From contig NC_006043.2 of the NCBI RefSeq assembly GCF_000006445.2, positions 434,001 through 498,000 on the forward strand: a stretch of DNA of 64,000 nt, given 5' to 3'. Source of the stretch: Debaryomyces hansenii CBS767. Its lineage: Eukaryota; Ascomycota; Pichiomycetes; Serinales; Debaryomycetaceae. Shown here one piece after another: positions 21,675 to 31,700 of the stretch. Under the pieces are notes generated by a model. It was not told where the DNA came from and made no database searches. It was given only the letters and a program-made list of their open reading frames with translations. The first letter of the stretch is position 1, and every line of letters begins with the position of its first letter. A program made the position numbers and the translations under genes.

Positions 21675-22343
21675 ATGAAGAGAAAATGGGCATCAAGTGA
21701 TATTGAAAAGATCTCTGAGAAAGTATATAAGAATCAATCATTGCAAATTTTGCAAGTCCCCACATTTAAGGTACAGAAGTATAATGTCCAACAGTTGAAC
21801 AAATTACAGATCCCACCGACGTTAGAATCAGTATCAGAATCGCCGAAGGCAACTGCGTGGGTGAGTGATTTGTTACATTCTATGTTCAATCTGACAGACG
21901 AGATAAAATTTGATGATCAAGACGAACCATGTACAAATGGAAATAACGGAGTAAAGGTGTTAGTATTTTTGGGTGCAATGGGCAAAGAGTACATAACGTC
22001 GATCAGGGGACAATTGGAACATTATGTGGACTCGATGATTTTTATTTCTTCTAGTTTGAAACTAGACTCTTGTGATGCTGGCCACCATTCCGATGATCAG
22101 CAGTGTTTACAATTATCGACATATTTCGAATTGATTGATCCACTAGGAGGGGGAGCATACCCATTAGACTACTTAGTAGTAGTCGACTCTCAAGATTATA
22201 TAAGATGTAGAATACCTATACGGATATGTCGTAACAATTTTCACAGTCCACATGAAAAATTTGGCGTTGATTTGGAAAGGCTTCCTAGCTTGATTGAAGA
22301 GTATATGCAGCATTTTATGTCTATTCTGGCAATAACATATTAA
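21675..22343 (+). CDS. Uncharacterised conserved-looking protein
   Basis: A 222-residue protein starting at the ATG at 21675 (MKRKWASSDIEK); the frame is open slightly further upstream but only from a TTG. I do not recognise the family. There is no signal peptide or membrane segment. The middle has an alternating hydrophobic strand-helix pattern (VKVLVFLGAMGKEYITSIRG, then SMIFISSS), followed by FELIDPLGGGAYPLDYLVVV and a strand RCRIPIRIC. It reads like a compact alpha/beta fold rather than random sequence. It sits 175 bases after SEC23 in the same direction and ends 50 bases before the convergent YAF9 stop. Codon use resembles the neighbours, so I believe it is a real gene. Confidence 0.7.
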   Translation: MKRKWASSDIEKISEKVYKNQSLQILQVPTFKVQKYNVQQLNKLQIPPTLESVSESPKATAWVSDLLHSMFNLTDEIKFDDQDEPCTNGNNGVKVLVFLGAMGKEYITSIRGQLEHYVDSMIFISSSLKLDSCDAGHHSDDQQCLQLSTYFELIDPLGGGAYPLDYLVVVDSQDYIRCRIPIRICRNNFHSPHEKFGVDLERLPSLIEEYMQHFMSILAITY

Positions 22344-22393
22344 CCGTTTGTTACGTACATACTCTATATATATGGTCTAATATACAATAATAT

Positions 22394-23062
22394 CTATTGC
22401 AATAGTGCTAGTCTTTCTTGTTCCAAATCCTTATATTGGTCCCTTTGGTTCTCGATTTCTTCTCTTACCTTATTAATATACACATCCAACCTGGCCAACT
22501 CGTCAATTTCGTCAGGCCTCACGTATTCTTGGTCTCGCTTGGATTCATCTGATAGCTTATATGGCAATAAATTCAGTGGCTTTTGCGTCAATATCTCGAA
22601 AACTTTTTCAGTAGGTTCTTGGAAAACTAGTTCATCATATAAGACAGAATGCACTTCGCCATTCTCTTTTGGTGGATGTTGGGGATTGAAAGGGTGTAAT
22701 TTAAGACCATGGAATATCTGGAAGTTCTTTTCGTTAATTCCCAATTCTGCTCCCGAGTGGAAATGCAATTTTATTATTATTTCAAACTCCCCCCACCCGG
22801 TCTCTGTAACTTGATATGGAGGCTTTTCGATCGATCGTACCGGTGTGTCATACGTTTCATGTAGCTTGAATGTAACTTTTTTGATTAATGGGGTTAAATC
22901 TATGTTATCAAGAACTGGTTTAAAAAAAATTGTCCACTCATGTGTATGATCTGGTGGAGTTTTTTCTGTTCGTTTTTCGGGAGCAAGACGAACAGAGTGA
23001 TTTCCATAAAGTACTGGAACCGCAATGGATACGTTTTTTATTCTCTTCGAGCTAGAACTCAT
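22394..23062 (-). CDS. YAF9: YEATS-domain protein Yaf9
   Basis: Histone-acyl-lysine reader shared by the NuA4 acetyltransferase and SWR1 remodelling complexes. The 222-residue protein has an N-terminal YEATS domain (about 7-165) with HTHEWTIFFKP, KVTFKLHETYDTPVRSIEKPPY and the signature TETGWGEFEIIIKLHF. A C-terminal coiled coil follows (about 185-222, DELARLDVYINKVREEIENQ) that in Yaf9 contacts Swc4. Length matches Saccharomyces Yaf9 (226), and the domain order separates it from Taf14 and Sas5. ATG at 23060-23062. Confidence 0.95.
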   Translation of the reverse strand: MSSSSKRIKNVSIAVPVLYGNHSVRLAPEKRTEKTPPDHTHEWTIFFKPVLDNIDLTPLIKKVTFKLHETYDTPVRSIEKPPYQVTETGWGEFEIIIKLHFHSGAELGINEKNFQIFHGLKLHPFNPQHPPKENGEVHSVLYDELVFQEPTEKVFEILTQKPLNLLPYKLSDESKRDQEYVRPDEIDELARLDVYINKVREEIENQRDQYKDLEQERLALLQ

Positions 23063-23312
23063 ATTATATGTACCTAAATGATGTAATAAACAAATCTTAA
23101 TGGCTTTCTTTTGAAACTGTTGATAATTTATGTGCGCGAGGATCTCGATTTCACGAGCTCAAGTATTGAAGAAATGAATGCTTAATATATACAAATATTA
23201 TTAGATCTAACAGCTGTACATGATTAAATTATACTGTGGATATATATATATTTATATTAACAAACCGCATTAAATATTTATTGAAAAAAAAGGTCCCACT
23301 TGTAACCTACAA

Positions 23313-25262
23313 TTATATTTGTTTAACAGCAACTGACGGGACCGAAGTAATCAGGGCCAAATTGTTGACTTCCAGCACTTCTTTTTCATTTTCTTGACGC
23401 ATCATAATGGCTCTCAACTTGCTTTCTTGTCCCATAATCTTGTGCAAGTTTCTAAAATGAACATAGAATAAAACAGTAAATACACCACCGACAATTGCCA
23501 AAGCTGCAAAATACCAAACCAAGTTTGGATCTTTCAATGCTGGACTGATAGCATCACCAATAGCAGCAGCTAAAGCAGTCGCAAGTAAGAACAAAGCCTG
23601 AACAAACCCTTTCAAATGAGGTGGAGCTCTAGTATAACCCAATTCATAACCAGAAGTATTAGCAAAACATTCAGAAGCAGCAGATAAGATGTATGGCATC
23701 ACCAGGACCCAGGCACTAAATGGTGCTACTATTCCTTTCTCTACACATTCTGTAGCATGGTCTCCACATTCAATCTGGTTATAAATTTCTTTTTGGATTA
23801 CTGCAGCTGCTACCTGAGACAAAGCTGCCAATAAGAAACCAAAGGTGATTCTCAAGACCGGTCTAAAGTCTATCTTCCATCTACGCAATAAAGGATAAAT
23901 ACCGTAATCCAATATTGGGATAAGGAAAATGATAGTGATTGGATTGAAACTACTGTAGATATCATTAGGCGTTCCATCACTAGTCAAAGATCCCGACTGT
24001 GCAGTTAAAGCTGGAGTTGCTCCGGTACCACCAGCATCACAAAGGTTGAAGATCACGAAGTAAAGGAAAACTTTGGAAATATTAACAATTTGCTTGACAT
24101 CCAACACCCATTGGTCAGTCCAAGTAATTGGCTTCTTTTTCTTTGCAGAATAGTATTCCTCGCCTCTTGCATTCATGTTGGTAGGAGCTGCATAATCCCA
24201 AAAGGTATTGTTTCTGATTCTTTTTATCCAGTTTCCTCTAAACAGAACCTTCAAGATTTTGTTAGTGTTGACCATAACAGAGCTTTGAAGCTTTTCTTTC
24301 TTAAGTCTTGGACGGACGAACCAAAACACTGCTGGAATAATGAGATATATAATGATTGGAATGAAGAAAGCAAACCAAAATCCAATTCTTTGTTCGATGT
24401 AAACACTTGGAATAGGGAAAAGTGCACCAAGGTTTACGGACCAATAGAATACTAAGACCATTCTTTCCAATGACTTTTGACGGTCAACAATAACCTTTTC
24501 TCCTGATGGCAACAATTTAACCACATCCGACTCCTCGGGGTATTGATCCAACAAGAGTGGTAATAAATTAGGTTTGATAAAACCAGTACCAAACGCCAAC
24601 GTAATGATACCGAACGCAGTAGGAACAATAGCATTGCCTCCCTCAATAACAGCAGGGATAGCAGCTATGACAAGTAAAATATGAGCAAAAAAACCACAAA
24701 TAACACCAATCCAGATGGCTCTAAATTTACCAATTTGCGAATCAGCAACATAACCAGCATATAACGGAACAAGGTAGGCAACGAAAGTCAAAGTATAAGT
24801 AATGGCGGTAGCGGTAGGCACACCCAACCCTAAGGCACCAGGATTAACACTACCAGGCATAAGCTTACCAGTTCCGCTTCCCTCAGGCAATGGGTTGGTA
24901 ACAAAATTACTTAAGAGAGTCTGACACGAATAGTACGAGGCTCTTTCAGCAAATTCGGCCACGCAAATCATATAACAGGCCCAATCAGCCCTTCCCAAAA
25001 CTCTTCTCAACGAAGAAGCTTCCTGTTTAGTAGGCTTTCTTAACCCCATAGGATTATGATCATCGACAAAAGTGGTTGAGTAATTGTTCGAATCGTCAAA
25101 ATCGTAGATACCTTCATCTTCAAACTCTTCTTTCGAGACGATAGAAGCATTATCGTGATTTGCGTTGAGATGAGTCTCCGCGACTTCATGTTCTGCCCTC
25201 TCGTCGACGCTATACTCGTCCTTACCTGGGTCTTTCTCATTAATTTCTTTCACGCTGGTCAT
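23313..25262 (-). CDS. PTR2: POT-family di/tripeptide transporter (Ptr2 type)
   Basis: Proton-coupled importer of di- and tripeptides in the plasma membrane. The 649-residue protein has an acidic cytosolic N-terminus of about 95 residues and then about 12 predicted membrane segments. The POT/PTR2 signatures are visible: AEFAERASYYSCQ (ExxER-type proton-coupling region, about 103-115), FGTGFIKPNLLPLL, and FYWSVNLGALFPIPSVYIE. The cytosolic tail after about residue 605 is short. Length fits Candida Ptr2 (623). ATG at 25260-25262. Upstream DNA is rich in GATAA elements (see 25375-25574), consistent with nitrogen control. Confidence 0.93.
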   Translation of the reverse strand: MTSVKEINEKDPGKDEYSVDERAEHEVAETHLNANHDNASIVSKEEFEDEGIYDFDDSNNYSTTFVDDHNPMGLRKPTKQEASSLRRVLGRADWACYMICVAEFAERASYYSCQTLLSNFVTNPLPEGSGTGKLMPGSVNPGALGLGVPTATAITYTLTFVAYLVPLYAGYVADSQIGKFRAIWIGVICGFFAHILLVIAAIPAVIEGGNAIVPTAFGIITLAFGTGFIKPNLLPLLLDQYPEESDVVKLLPSGEKVIVDRQKSLERMVLVFYWSVNLGALFPIPSVYIEQRIGFWFAFFIPIIIYLIIPAVFWFVRPRLKKEKLQSSVMVNTNKILKVLFRGNWIKRIRNNTFWDYAAPTNMNARGEEYYSAKKKKPITWTDQWVLDVKQIVNISKVFLYFVIFNLCDAGGTGATPALTAQSGSLTSDGTPNDIYSSFNPITIIFLIPILDYGIYPLLRRWKIDFRPVLRITFGFLLAALSQVAAAVIQKEIYNQIECGDHATECVEKGIVAPFSAWVLVMPYILSAASECFANTSGYELGYTRAPPHLKGFVQALFLLATALAAAIGDAISPALKDPNLVWYFAALAIVGGVFTVLFYVHFRNLHKIMGQESKLRAIMMRQENEKEVLEVNNLALITSVPSVAVKQI

Positions 25263-26480
25263 ACTTTCCTTTCAAAAGACTCCTAATCCAACATCAACAT
25301 GAACATATCATTTTTGAAGATAATGCTTTATATTTTAAATCGAAAACTGTGGAGAGATTAACATGGAGCCATTCGATAAACGGCAAACGCGAAAGGTGAT
25401 AAGCTCGTATCGCTCACGGCGCTGAAAATTAAAATACGATAAAGAGGGTTATCGTCCACTTCTTAATGTGGATAAGGATGGAAAGGCATCGGCGATCTGA
25501 ACTTTAAAGGCATACTTATATGATGCCTTACAAAATTGATTTCTTCCCCATCTATTGGCCCCTGTGATCTTATCGCACCATTCGGTTGGCACATGTAAAT
25601 GATAGCTGTCAAACAATATTTTTTTAGTTTGTGCCGCGTCATATAATCCTCCACAAAAGGTTCAAAACCTTTCTTGTTTCTTCTATTGTATCATTTGTGG
25701 TGAGCATTCGTGATGACGGCGATTTAACTTTTTATTTCAGATTTCTTTTAGCGACCGACGTTTATATTTGTTGTCTCAAGGGACATTCTTTGTTGATAAC
25801 AATAGTAGTTGACTGATCACAATAAATTGATTTCTCTCTCTTCGTATATACGTTATTTACAAATAGACTAAGACTAAGACTAATGTAGATGAAGCCCTAA
25901 GCTGTAAAATTGAAAATAAGCGCAGTGGTAGTATATCTGAACTAAAAGTGCTATTATTTGAGAGACGTAACAATGTAGGGTATATCGTGTAAATATTGCT
26001 AATTTAAGATCAAATCGAGGTTTATTGAGGTTGCCAATAGTGGCTTATCAAGTCGCTAATCGGAAATGTGGTATTAACCTAAAAATGATCGTGGAAGTAC
26101 CGAATTTGGTTGCAATAAGATATGATACTGTCGCAATACACTTTTCGTTATACGGTTGCAGAGTATACTTTTCCGTGGTTTCCGCTCATTAAAAAATTAA
26201 TGATTGCAACACACGACTATGCATCCAATGTGAATTTAACCCCCCGCCTCCTATCCTGCCCTTGCTAAATAGTACAGCTATCTTAAGAAGGGCTGAGGGA
26301 GTTCTTCAAAATGAGACTACGATATGATCGGTAATATGTGCTTTTTCCAACCAGCCAATATATATATTTAAAATTTTGACGAAGAAATGATTCCCAAAGA
26401 AAATAGATAAGAAGCACAACTGAAACCCAATAGTCTAGTATCACATATGGCTTTGAATAAAATAGGAGAAGAACACTTAA
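25263..26480. other. Long intergenic region upstream of PTR2
   Basis: About 1.2 kb without a recognisable gene. The first 330 bases carry the PTR2 promoter. The remainder is AT-rich, without coding frames of note. It forms the left flank of the duplicated coiled-coil locus. No tRNA: a T-arm-like hairpin at 25656-25672 lacks any A-box or cloverleaf. Confidence 0.4.
25375..25574. promoter_or_regulatory. Cluster of six GATA-factor sites upstream of PTR2
   Basis: GATAA cores at 25375-25379, 25398-25403 (GATAAG), 25438-25442, 25449-25453 (complement), 25471-25476 (GATAAG) and 25569-25574 (complement, CTTATC), all 113-312 bases before the PTR2 ATG. GATAA(G) is the site of Gln3/Gat1-type nitrogen-catabolite activators, which control peptide-transporter genes in yeasts. 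Binding here is inference. Confidence 0.5.
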
Positions 26481-26707
26481 TTAAAACCAGTTTTGATATT
26501 GCTATTAGTTTTTAAATTTCTTACTATGATGCAAACGTAAACCATCTTTGCAGGGTATACCAGTGATAGTATAAACACTGTTGTCTAATGGTACATGTTC
26601 CTGTATATAATCTTGTTTGTGATATGCAGTGGCTAAAGGGAACTACTATTAAGTTATTTTATGCAAGAGCAACATTTCCAGTTTATCAATAATTAGTATA
26701 TATTAAC

Positions 26708-27064
26708 ATGACAGAACAAAGATATGAACTATTTCCAAGACTGGTAGTTGCGTCGAGAACACACTAACTGAAATGATCAAAAAAACTGACAAATATCACA
26801 TTCAAAGTGAAAACTGTTGAACAAGCAATGGAGAGTTATAATCAGAACCCACCAGAGTGGTTCACAAACGAAATGAGTGAAATTAAGAGGGATATTAAAT
26901 ATCTTAGGAGAGATATTAAAGATCTTAAGGGAGAGTTTAAAGACCTTAAGAGAGATCTTAACAAGGATGTTAAAGATCTTAAGATAGAGTTTAAAGACCT
27001 TAAGAGAGATCTTAACAAGGATGTTAAAGATCTTAAGGGAGAGTTTAAAGACCTTCACATATGA
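26708..27064 (+). pseudogene. Decayed 5' copy of the coiled-coil/Mug135-like gene
   Basis: A degraded tandem duplicate of the intact gene at 27344. Its start (MTEQRYELFPRL) matches the intact copy's MTEQINELFPRL. A one-base deletion near 26742 (agactggtag versus agacttggtag) shifts the frame and gives a stop about 20 codons in. Further small indels follow. The frame then recovers from about 26807 through NQNPPEWFTNEM and the 18-residue repeats, and stops at 27062-27064. The entire C-terminal domain of the intact copy is missing. Homology extends upstream into the 5' flank (ttattttatgcaagagcaac before both starts), so promoter and 5' coding region were duplicated together. Confidence 0.8.
26918..27055 (+). 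repeat. 54-nt coding repeats in the decayed copy
   Basis: Units at 26918-26971 and 26972-27025, then a partial unit 27026-27055. Each encodes an 18-residue KDLKxEFKDLKRDLNKDV motif, the same unit as in the intact neighbour. Confidence 0.9.
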
Positions 27065-27343
27065 CCATTAAAATAGATAATAACGATGTTAAGTTCAAAC
27101 TATTTTTGATATGGCCAGTTTTTAAATATTTTCTAGGCATATCATGACTAAAGCTGAATAAGGCTGGTTGAAGTATAAACTGTTGCAGAATTATACATGT
27201 CCCTGCATATTTTATTCTTCTTTGCGACGTGCATAAAAAGTTCGTTTGTGGTTAAGTTTATAATCTACATTTAAGGGACTGCTTCTCGCTTATTTTATGC
27301 AAGAGCAACATACCAGTTTATCATTAATTACTATATATTAAAC

Positions 27344-28018
27344 ATGACAGAACAAATAAATGAACTATTTCCAAGACTTGGTAGCTGCTTTGAGGACACA
27401 CTAACTGAAATGATCGAAAAAAAAGTCAATGATAACATTCAAAGTATTGTTGAACAAACATTAGAGAGTTTAAATCAGAACCCACCAGAGTGGTTCACTA
27501 ATGAAATGCGTGAAATTAAGAAGGATATTAAAGATCTTAAGGGAGAGTTTAAAGACCTTAAGAGAGATCTTAACAAGGATGTTAAAGATCTTAAGATAGA
27601 GTTTAAAGACCTTAAGAGAGATCTTAACAAGGATGTTAAAGATCTTAAGATAGAGTTTAAAGACCTTAAGAGAGATGTTAAGAGGGATCTTAGAGATTTT
27701 AAGGGAGACATGGATTCTGGCTTCAAAATGTCCGAATATAGTCATATACGTTTATATAATATGTTCCGGAGAATGAATGGATATCCAGCTACTCCCGTTC
27801 CGTTCTTGAATGTGGAAGCTATTATGAATGAGTTACCACCAATTGGCTCGGTTCAAGATATTGACTCGTTGAGTAAAGAAGAATGCCAAACGTATTTGAG
27901 AGCATACAATGTCGAGTTTCATCCAAATGAGTCTGTCAAATTAAAAGAAAGACTAAGAGATGCAGTAGGCTTGGCGATTAGTTATGATTTGGAATTTCAG
28001 TTTGGAAGTTTTCAATAG
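27344..28018 (+). CDS. Coiled-coil protein with Mug135-like C-terminal domain
   Basis: A 224-residue protein of unknown role. Residues 1-60 are helical and end NPPEWFTNEM. Residues 63-116 hold three 18-residue repeats (KDLKxEFKDLKRDLNKDV), highly charged and helix-favouring, probably an elongated coiled coil. Residues about 127-220 (HIRLYNMFRRMNGYP, then LPPIGSVQDIDSLSKEE, then VKLKERLRDAVG) resemble the Mug135-like C-terminal domain of fungal proteins, named after a Schizosaccharomyces gene upregulated in meiosis. That assignment is from memory of the motif and is moderate. No signal peptide or membrane helix. A degraded tandem copy lies immediately upstream. ATG at 27344. Confidence 0.75.
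   Translation: MTEQINELFPRLGSCFEDTLTEMIEKKVNDNIQSIVEQTLESLNQNPPEWFTNEMREIKKDIKDLKGEFKDLKRDLNKDVKDLKIEFKDLKRDLNKDVKDLKIEFKDLKRDVKRDLRDFKGDMDSGFKMSEYSHIRLYNMFRRMNGYPATPVPFLNVEAIMNELPPIGSVQDIDSLSKEECQTYLRAYNVEFHPNESVKLKERLRDAVGLAISYDLEFQFGSFQ
27530..27691 (+). repeat. Three 54-nt coding repeats in the intact copy
   Basis: Units 27530-27583, 27584-27637 and 27638-27691. The first two are near identical and the third diverges in its second half (KRDVKRDL). They match the repeats of the upstream decayed copy almost base for base, suggesting conversion or recent duplication. Confidence 0.9.
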
Positions 28019-28751
28019 TTCATAGCCTTAGAGTAGTTTTGCTTAAATAATAACTCATTTTAGAAAATTTGTCTATTTGTTTACATATATAGTTTATAGT
28101 TCAATAATATTGCTAATTCTACAAGCGGTATATTCATCTTCTTTAATCCGGTGCTACAAAAAGAAATTGCCATTAACGAGTTCATTCACGAGAGCTAGCT
28201 ACTACTAGCATACACTAGCTCAACCATGTATTACATACAGACAACGGAGACGTAGATAATTAAGCTATTAAAATTATATTTGTACATTGTCGTAAGAATT
28301 CACATATATCATGAATAATCGACGTAAAATTACCGGAGCAAAATCTTCGAAGAAACAAATATACGTGTTTGGCCTCGATTTAATAAAAACATAAATTAAT
28401 CAACGATTCCCAGAATGGACTAACCAGATACTGCCTCTGTCTAACCGAGAAGCTTCTAGAGCTAGCGCTTAATATTATTCCTGTTGGGAGATTTACTTAT
28501 GGGATATTGCATGCCTCGAAGTAGAATCAAATTTGGGTGTAACATTGTTGATCAGGAAACTATTGTAGTCTTGTTACAATAAAAGACCTAGAAATGTAAT
28601 ATACGATTGAATTCTCGATCATTACGTCGATCAAACAGAATGGGAGAAATCTCGAAGCGACAGAACCGAGTATAGATTCAGTCAGAGATTAACGTATCGA
28701 AAACAGAATATATATACGTATATAAATAGTGCTAAAAGTTCTATATGAAGC
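28019..28751. other. Convergent intergenic region
   Basis: About 730 AT-rich bases between the stop of the coiled-coil gene and the stop of the phosphoinositide phosphatase gene. I see no coding frame, RNA gene or repeat. It is long for a convergent pair in this window, where 50-260 bases is usual. Confidence 0.4.
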
Positions 28752-31700
28752 CTAACTAGGCATCAATGGTTTCCATTCCGACATCAGCTTGCCATTGCCG
28801 TCAGAAGATGTACTTCTTGCCGAAGTAGCAGGTGTTGAATTTGGAATATAAGATGCAGATGTAGCTTCCAGCGATGACGACTTGGTTTTAGATGACGCTA
28901 ACGACGCTGGTTTGGTTGGAACAATAGGATTGAGCTTTGGATGTTCTTGATTCTGCTCATTTCCAGTGGTAGATGGTGTTGAAATAGGTGAGCCTCTGGA
29001 TGGAGTAGCAGAATTCGATCTACTGGAGATAAGTGGAGTACTAGAGAACCCAATTGGAGGCTTCACTGGATTACCCACTTTTCTTGATGGTGGAGGAGGT
29101 GGTGGCGTGGATGCTGACGTAGATGCAGTTGGAGAACGCAGCAATGGATTTGATATAGACTTTGAAGGGCTTGGAACGAGCACTTCTTGGTTATATGGTG
29201 TTGGCGGTAGTTTCCTTGGGAATGCATTTGAAGCTGTTTTTGTTTGGTCCAGGGAGATTTGTTTTCTGCTCATTCGTGGGGGAGGAATTCTCTTCGGTAA
29301 TGTGTTTGTACGTTCCATAGGACGTGCTGGCAATTTTGGAGCATCTGTATCAGCATCATCAAGAAGATTCATTTCTGATAAGGTATCCATAGAAAAGCCT
29401 GAATCTGAATTTAACGACGAAGGTTTTGACGACAGGGTCATGCTGTCTGATAATTCCAATAGTGAAACTTCACCTATATCGCCATGCTCCTTCTTGTAAA
29501 TATCGTATAAATGCTTTGAAAGCTTGATTTTCTTATCTTCATCAACAAATTTTACTCTGCTTTTGAGTGTAGAATATACGGGTTTGTGGTCACTTACAAC
29601 TATGTTCATGCATGAATTATAATTTAATTGTTTTATTGGATCGACTCCCTTGGAAGTCATGTACAAGACTCTATCTGTCCATGATGGTATTCTTTGTTTT
29701 TCGGACGAGTCATAGTTCGATGTTCCCTTATCAAATTTGTATGTAGGGTAGAACTTAATAGCTCCTTCTTTGAAACCATAGAATGCCCCTTTACGAGTCA
29801 TTTCTTGATTTAATTGGTCCACTGCCGTTAGTTCATCAAATGCTCCATTTTCAATAAAGTACCTACATTGGTCATTAGGCAACGATACACGATAATTCAA
29901 ATCACCAAACCATATAATATGGTCATGGTCTTTAATTGTAAAATTTCTTGTAAAAGTTAAGCCAGACATAATAGTCATATAATCATTATATCTTTCAACT
30001 AGAGCTGTTGTACCTGCCGCCAAATGAGAAGTAACCAATACAAATGAGGTCAGTCCAAACTCGAACCTCACACCACAAGCTCCTTTGTTAGCGGCAATAC
30101 CACCTAAACCAGTCTTCTTGGATGAACCAGCCACCTGTGTTACTTTATGGACTTGACTCTTCTTAACGAACAAGAAAAGCGACATTGACGCAATTGATTC
30201 GGTTCTCAATAGTAAGTAAGGTTCTCCTTGAGAATTTAATTGGGTCTCCAATAATTTTGCCCATAAGGATGGTTTGGACGAGTCAGAACTTAAAATTGAA
30301 CCCGCATTTAACTCTATTACCTCTTGTAAACCAATCGCATATACATCTGGAAGTTCAATTTCAGTGTTTTCTGGTGGGAAGAGAAAGCTGGCCAAGTCAA
30401 CTTTACCATGGGGTACAGCAGCATTCACATTAAAAGTACCAACAAATATGTTTATATCGTTCCATGTTGTAAATGACCCCGCTTCGCCATGCAACTTTTC
30501 TTGAACAAATTCGTTGATTGGATCATATATTCTAACAGGTAAGGAATTTTGTGCATCATAACCCAATAATAAATCCATAGTCGATTGCTTTTTAGAGTCC
30601 AAAAATGTGTTCTGGTACATTCTAGAGACGGATTTTGTAACATCGGAAAGAGCTCCTGCAAAATTCATCTTACCTGATCTTGAGAAAGAAGATTTTAGAG
30701 CGTTTGTTCCGGTATAAATTTGTGATATAGCATCACCATGATCCGCCCAAAGGGTGTTATGCTTGTTAACGAGGTCTTCCACAGCGTAACGCTCATGATT
30801 GCCCTCACGACTACCGCGTTGATTCTGCAAGGTATGTTCCAAAATGCTTTGACAAATAACTTGTTGAATCAAATTGGTACGGTCCAAACAATCCAAGCAA
30901 TTAGTCCGAAAGACGCCATCTTGCCTGGTGACTGTTTCACCTTGGTCAGAATCGTAAACAAACCATCCAAAATTCTCTAAAGAATCATAAAGCATAGGCA
31001 AAATTTTCGTTGCTCCCGCAAAACCACCACTCAGTTGCTTTGTTTCATGATGGAAATCAAATTCACTGAATGCCATCTCATCCCGGCGATTGGACCCAGT
31101 ATATAACTGTTTATAACGGCGCAGGACTTGAACCTCAGCAGGTTTAGTCTTTGATAGCAAATTTATAATATGGCAAACACCGTACTTTTGACATATTTCG
31201 GTAAAATGCTTATTAAAAATTGGCTGTGTTGCCTCAAGAGACCTTGTAAGAGTAATCTTTGGATTAATTAAAGTCAGGTCCTGTTCCCAAAATGTGGGTA
31301 CAGACCCCCTAATCTGAGTAAACGATGTTATTTGTTCACGGGTCGGCTGATTGAAAATGAACTCAGTTTCCACAAAATTGGCCACATTACCGTTATCATC
31401 TATACCACGGGCATTGAACCTAGTCCCAGCCCGTTTCCACGATTGTTTGGATATGATGGTCATACTTTCACCCGATGAGTTCAAATTGACCGTTTTGGCA
31501 AAACCCCTGATAACCGTAGTCAAAAACCTATTGTCGTCCAAGGTAGATTGCACGTACGAGTCCAATTTAGACCTGAATTCGAATATCTCGCACATCATAA
31601 ATGAATTCCACATGTATTCTTCCAGGTAATGTTCGAGATTGATCTTTCTCACACCCTCCTTTTCGTGGTGTAGTCTCAAGTTCTGGATACCTCTATTTTG

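Noticed and set aside
25656..25672. tRNA T-arm-like hairpin (AAAGG-TTCAAAA-CCTTT)
   Set aside because: No A-box, anticodon arm or acceptor pairing in the preceding 70 bases.
26918..27691. CRISPR-like appearance of spaced 54-nt repeats
   Set aside because: Repeats are directly adjacent, in frame and coding; this is a eukaryotic genome.
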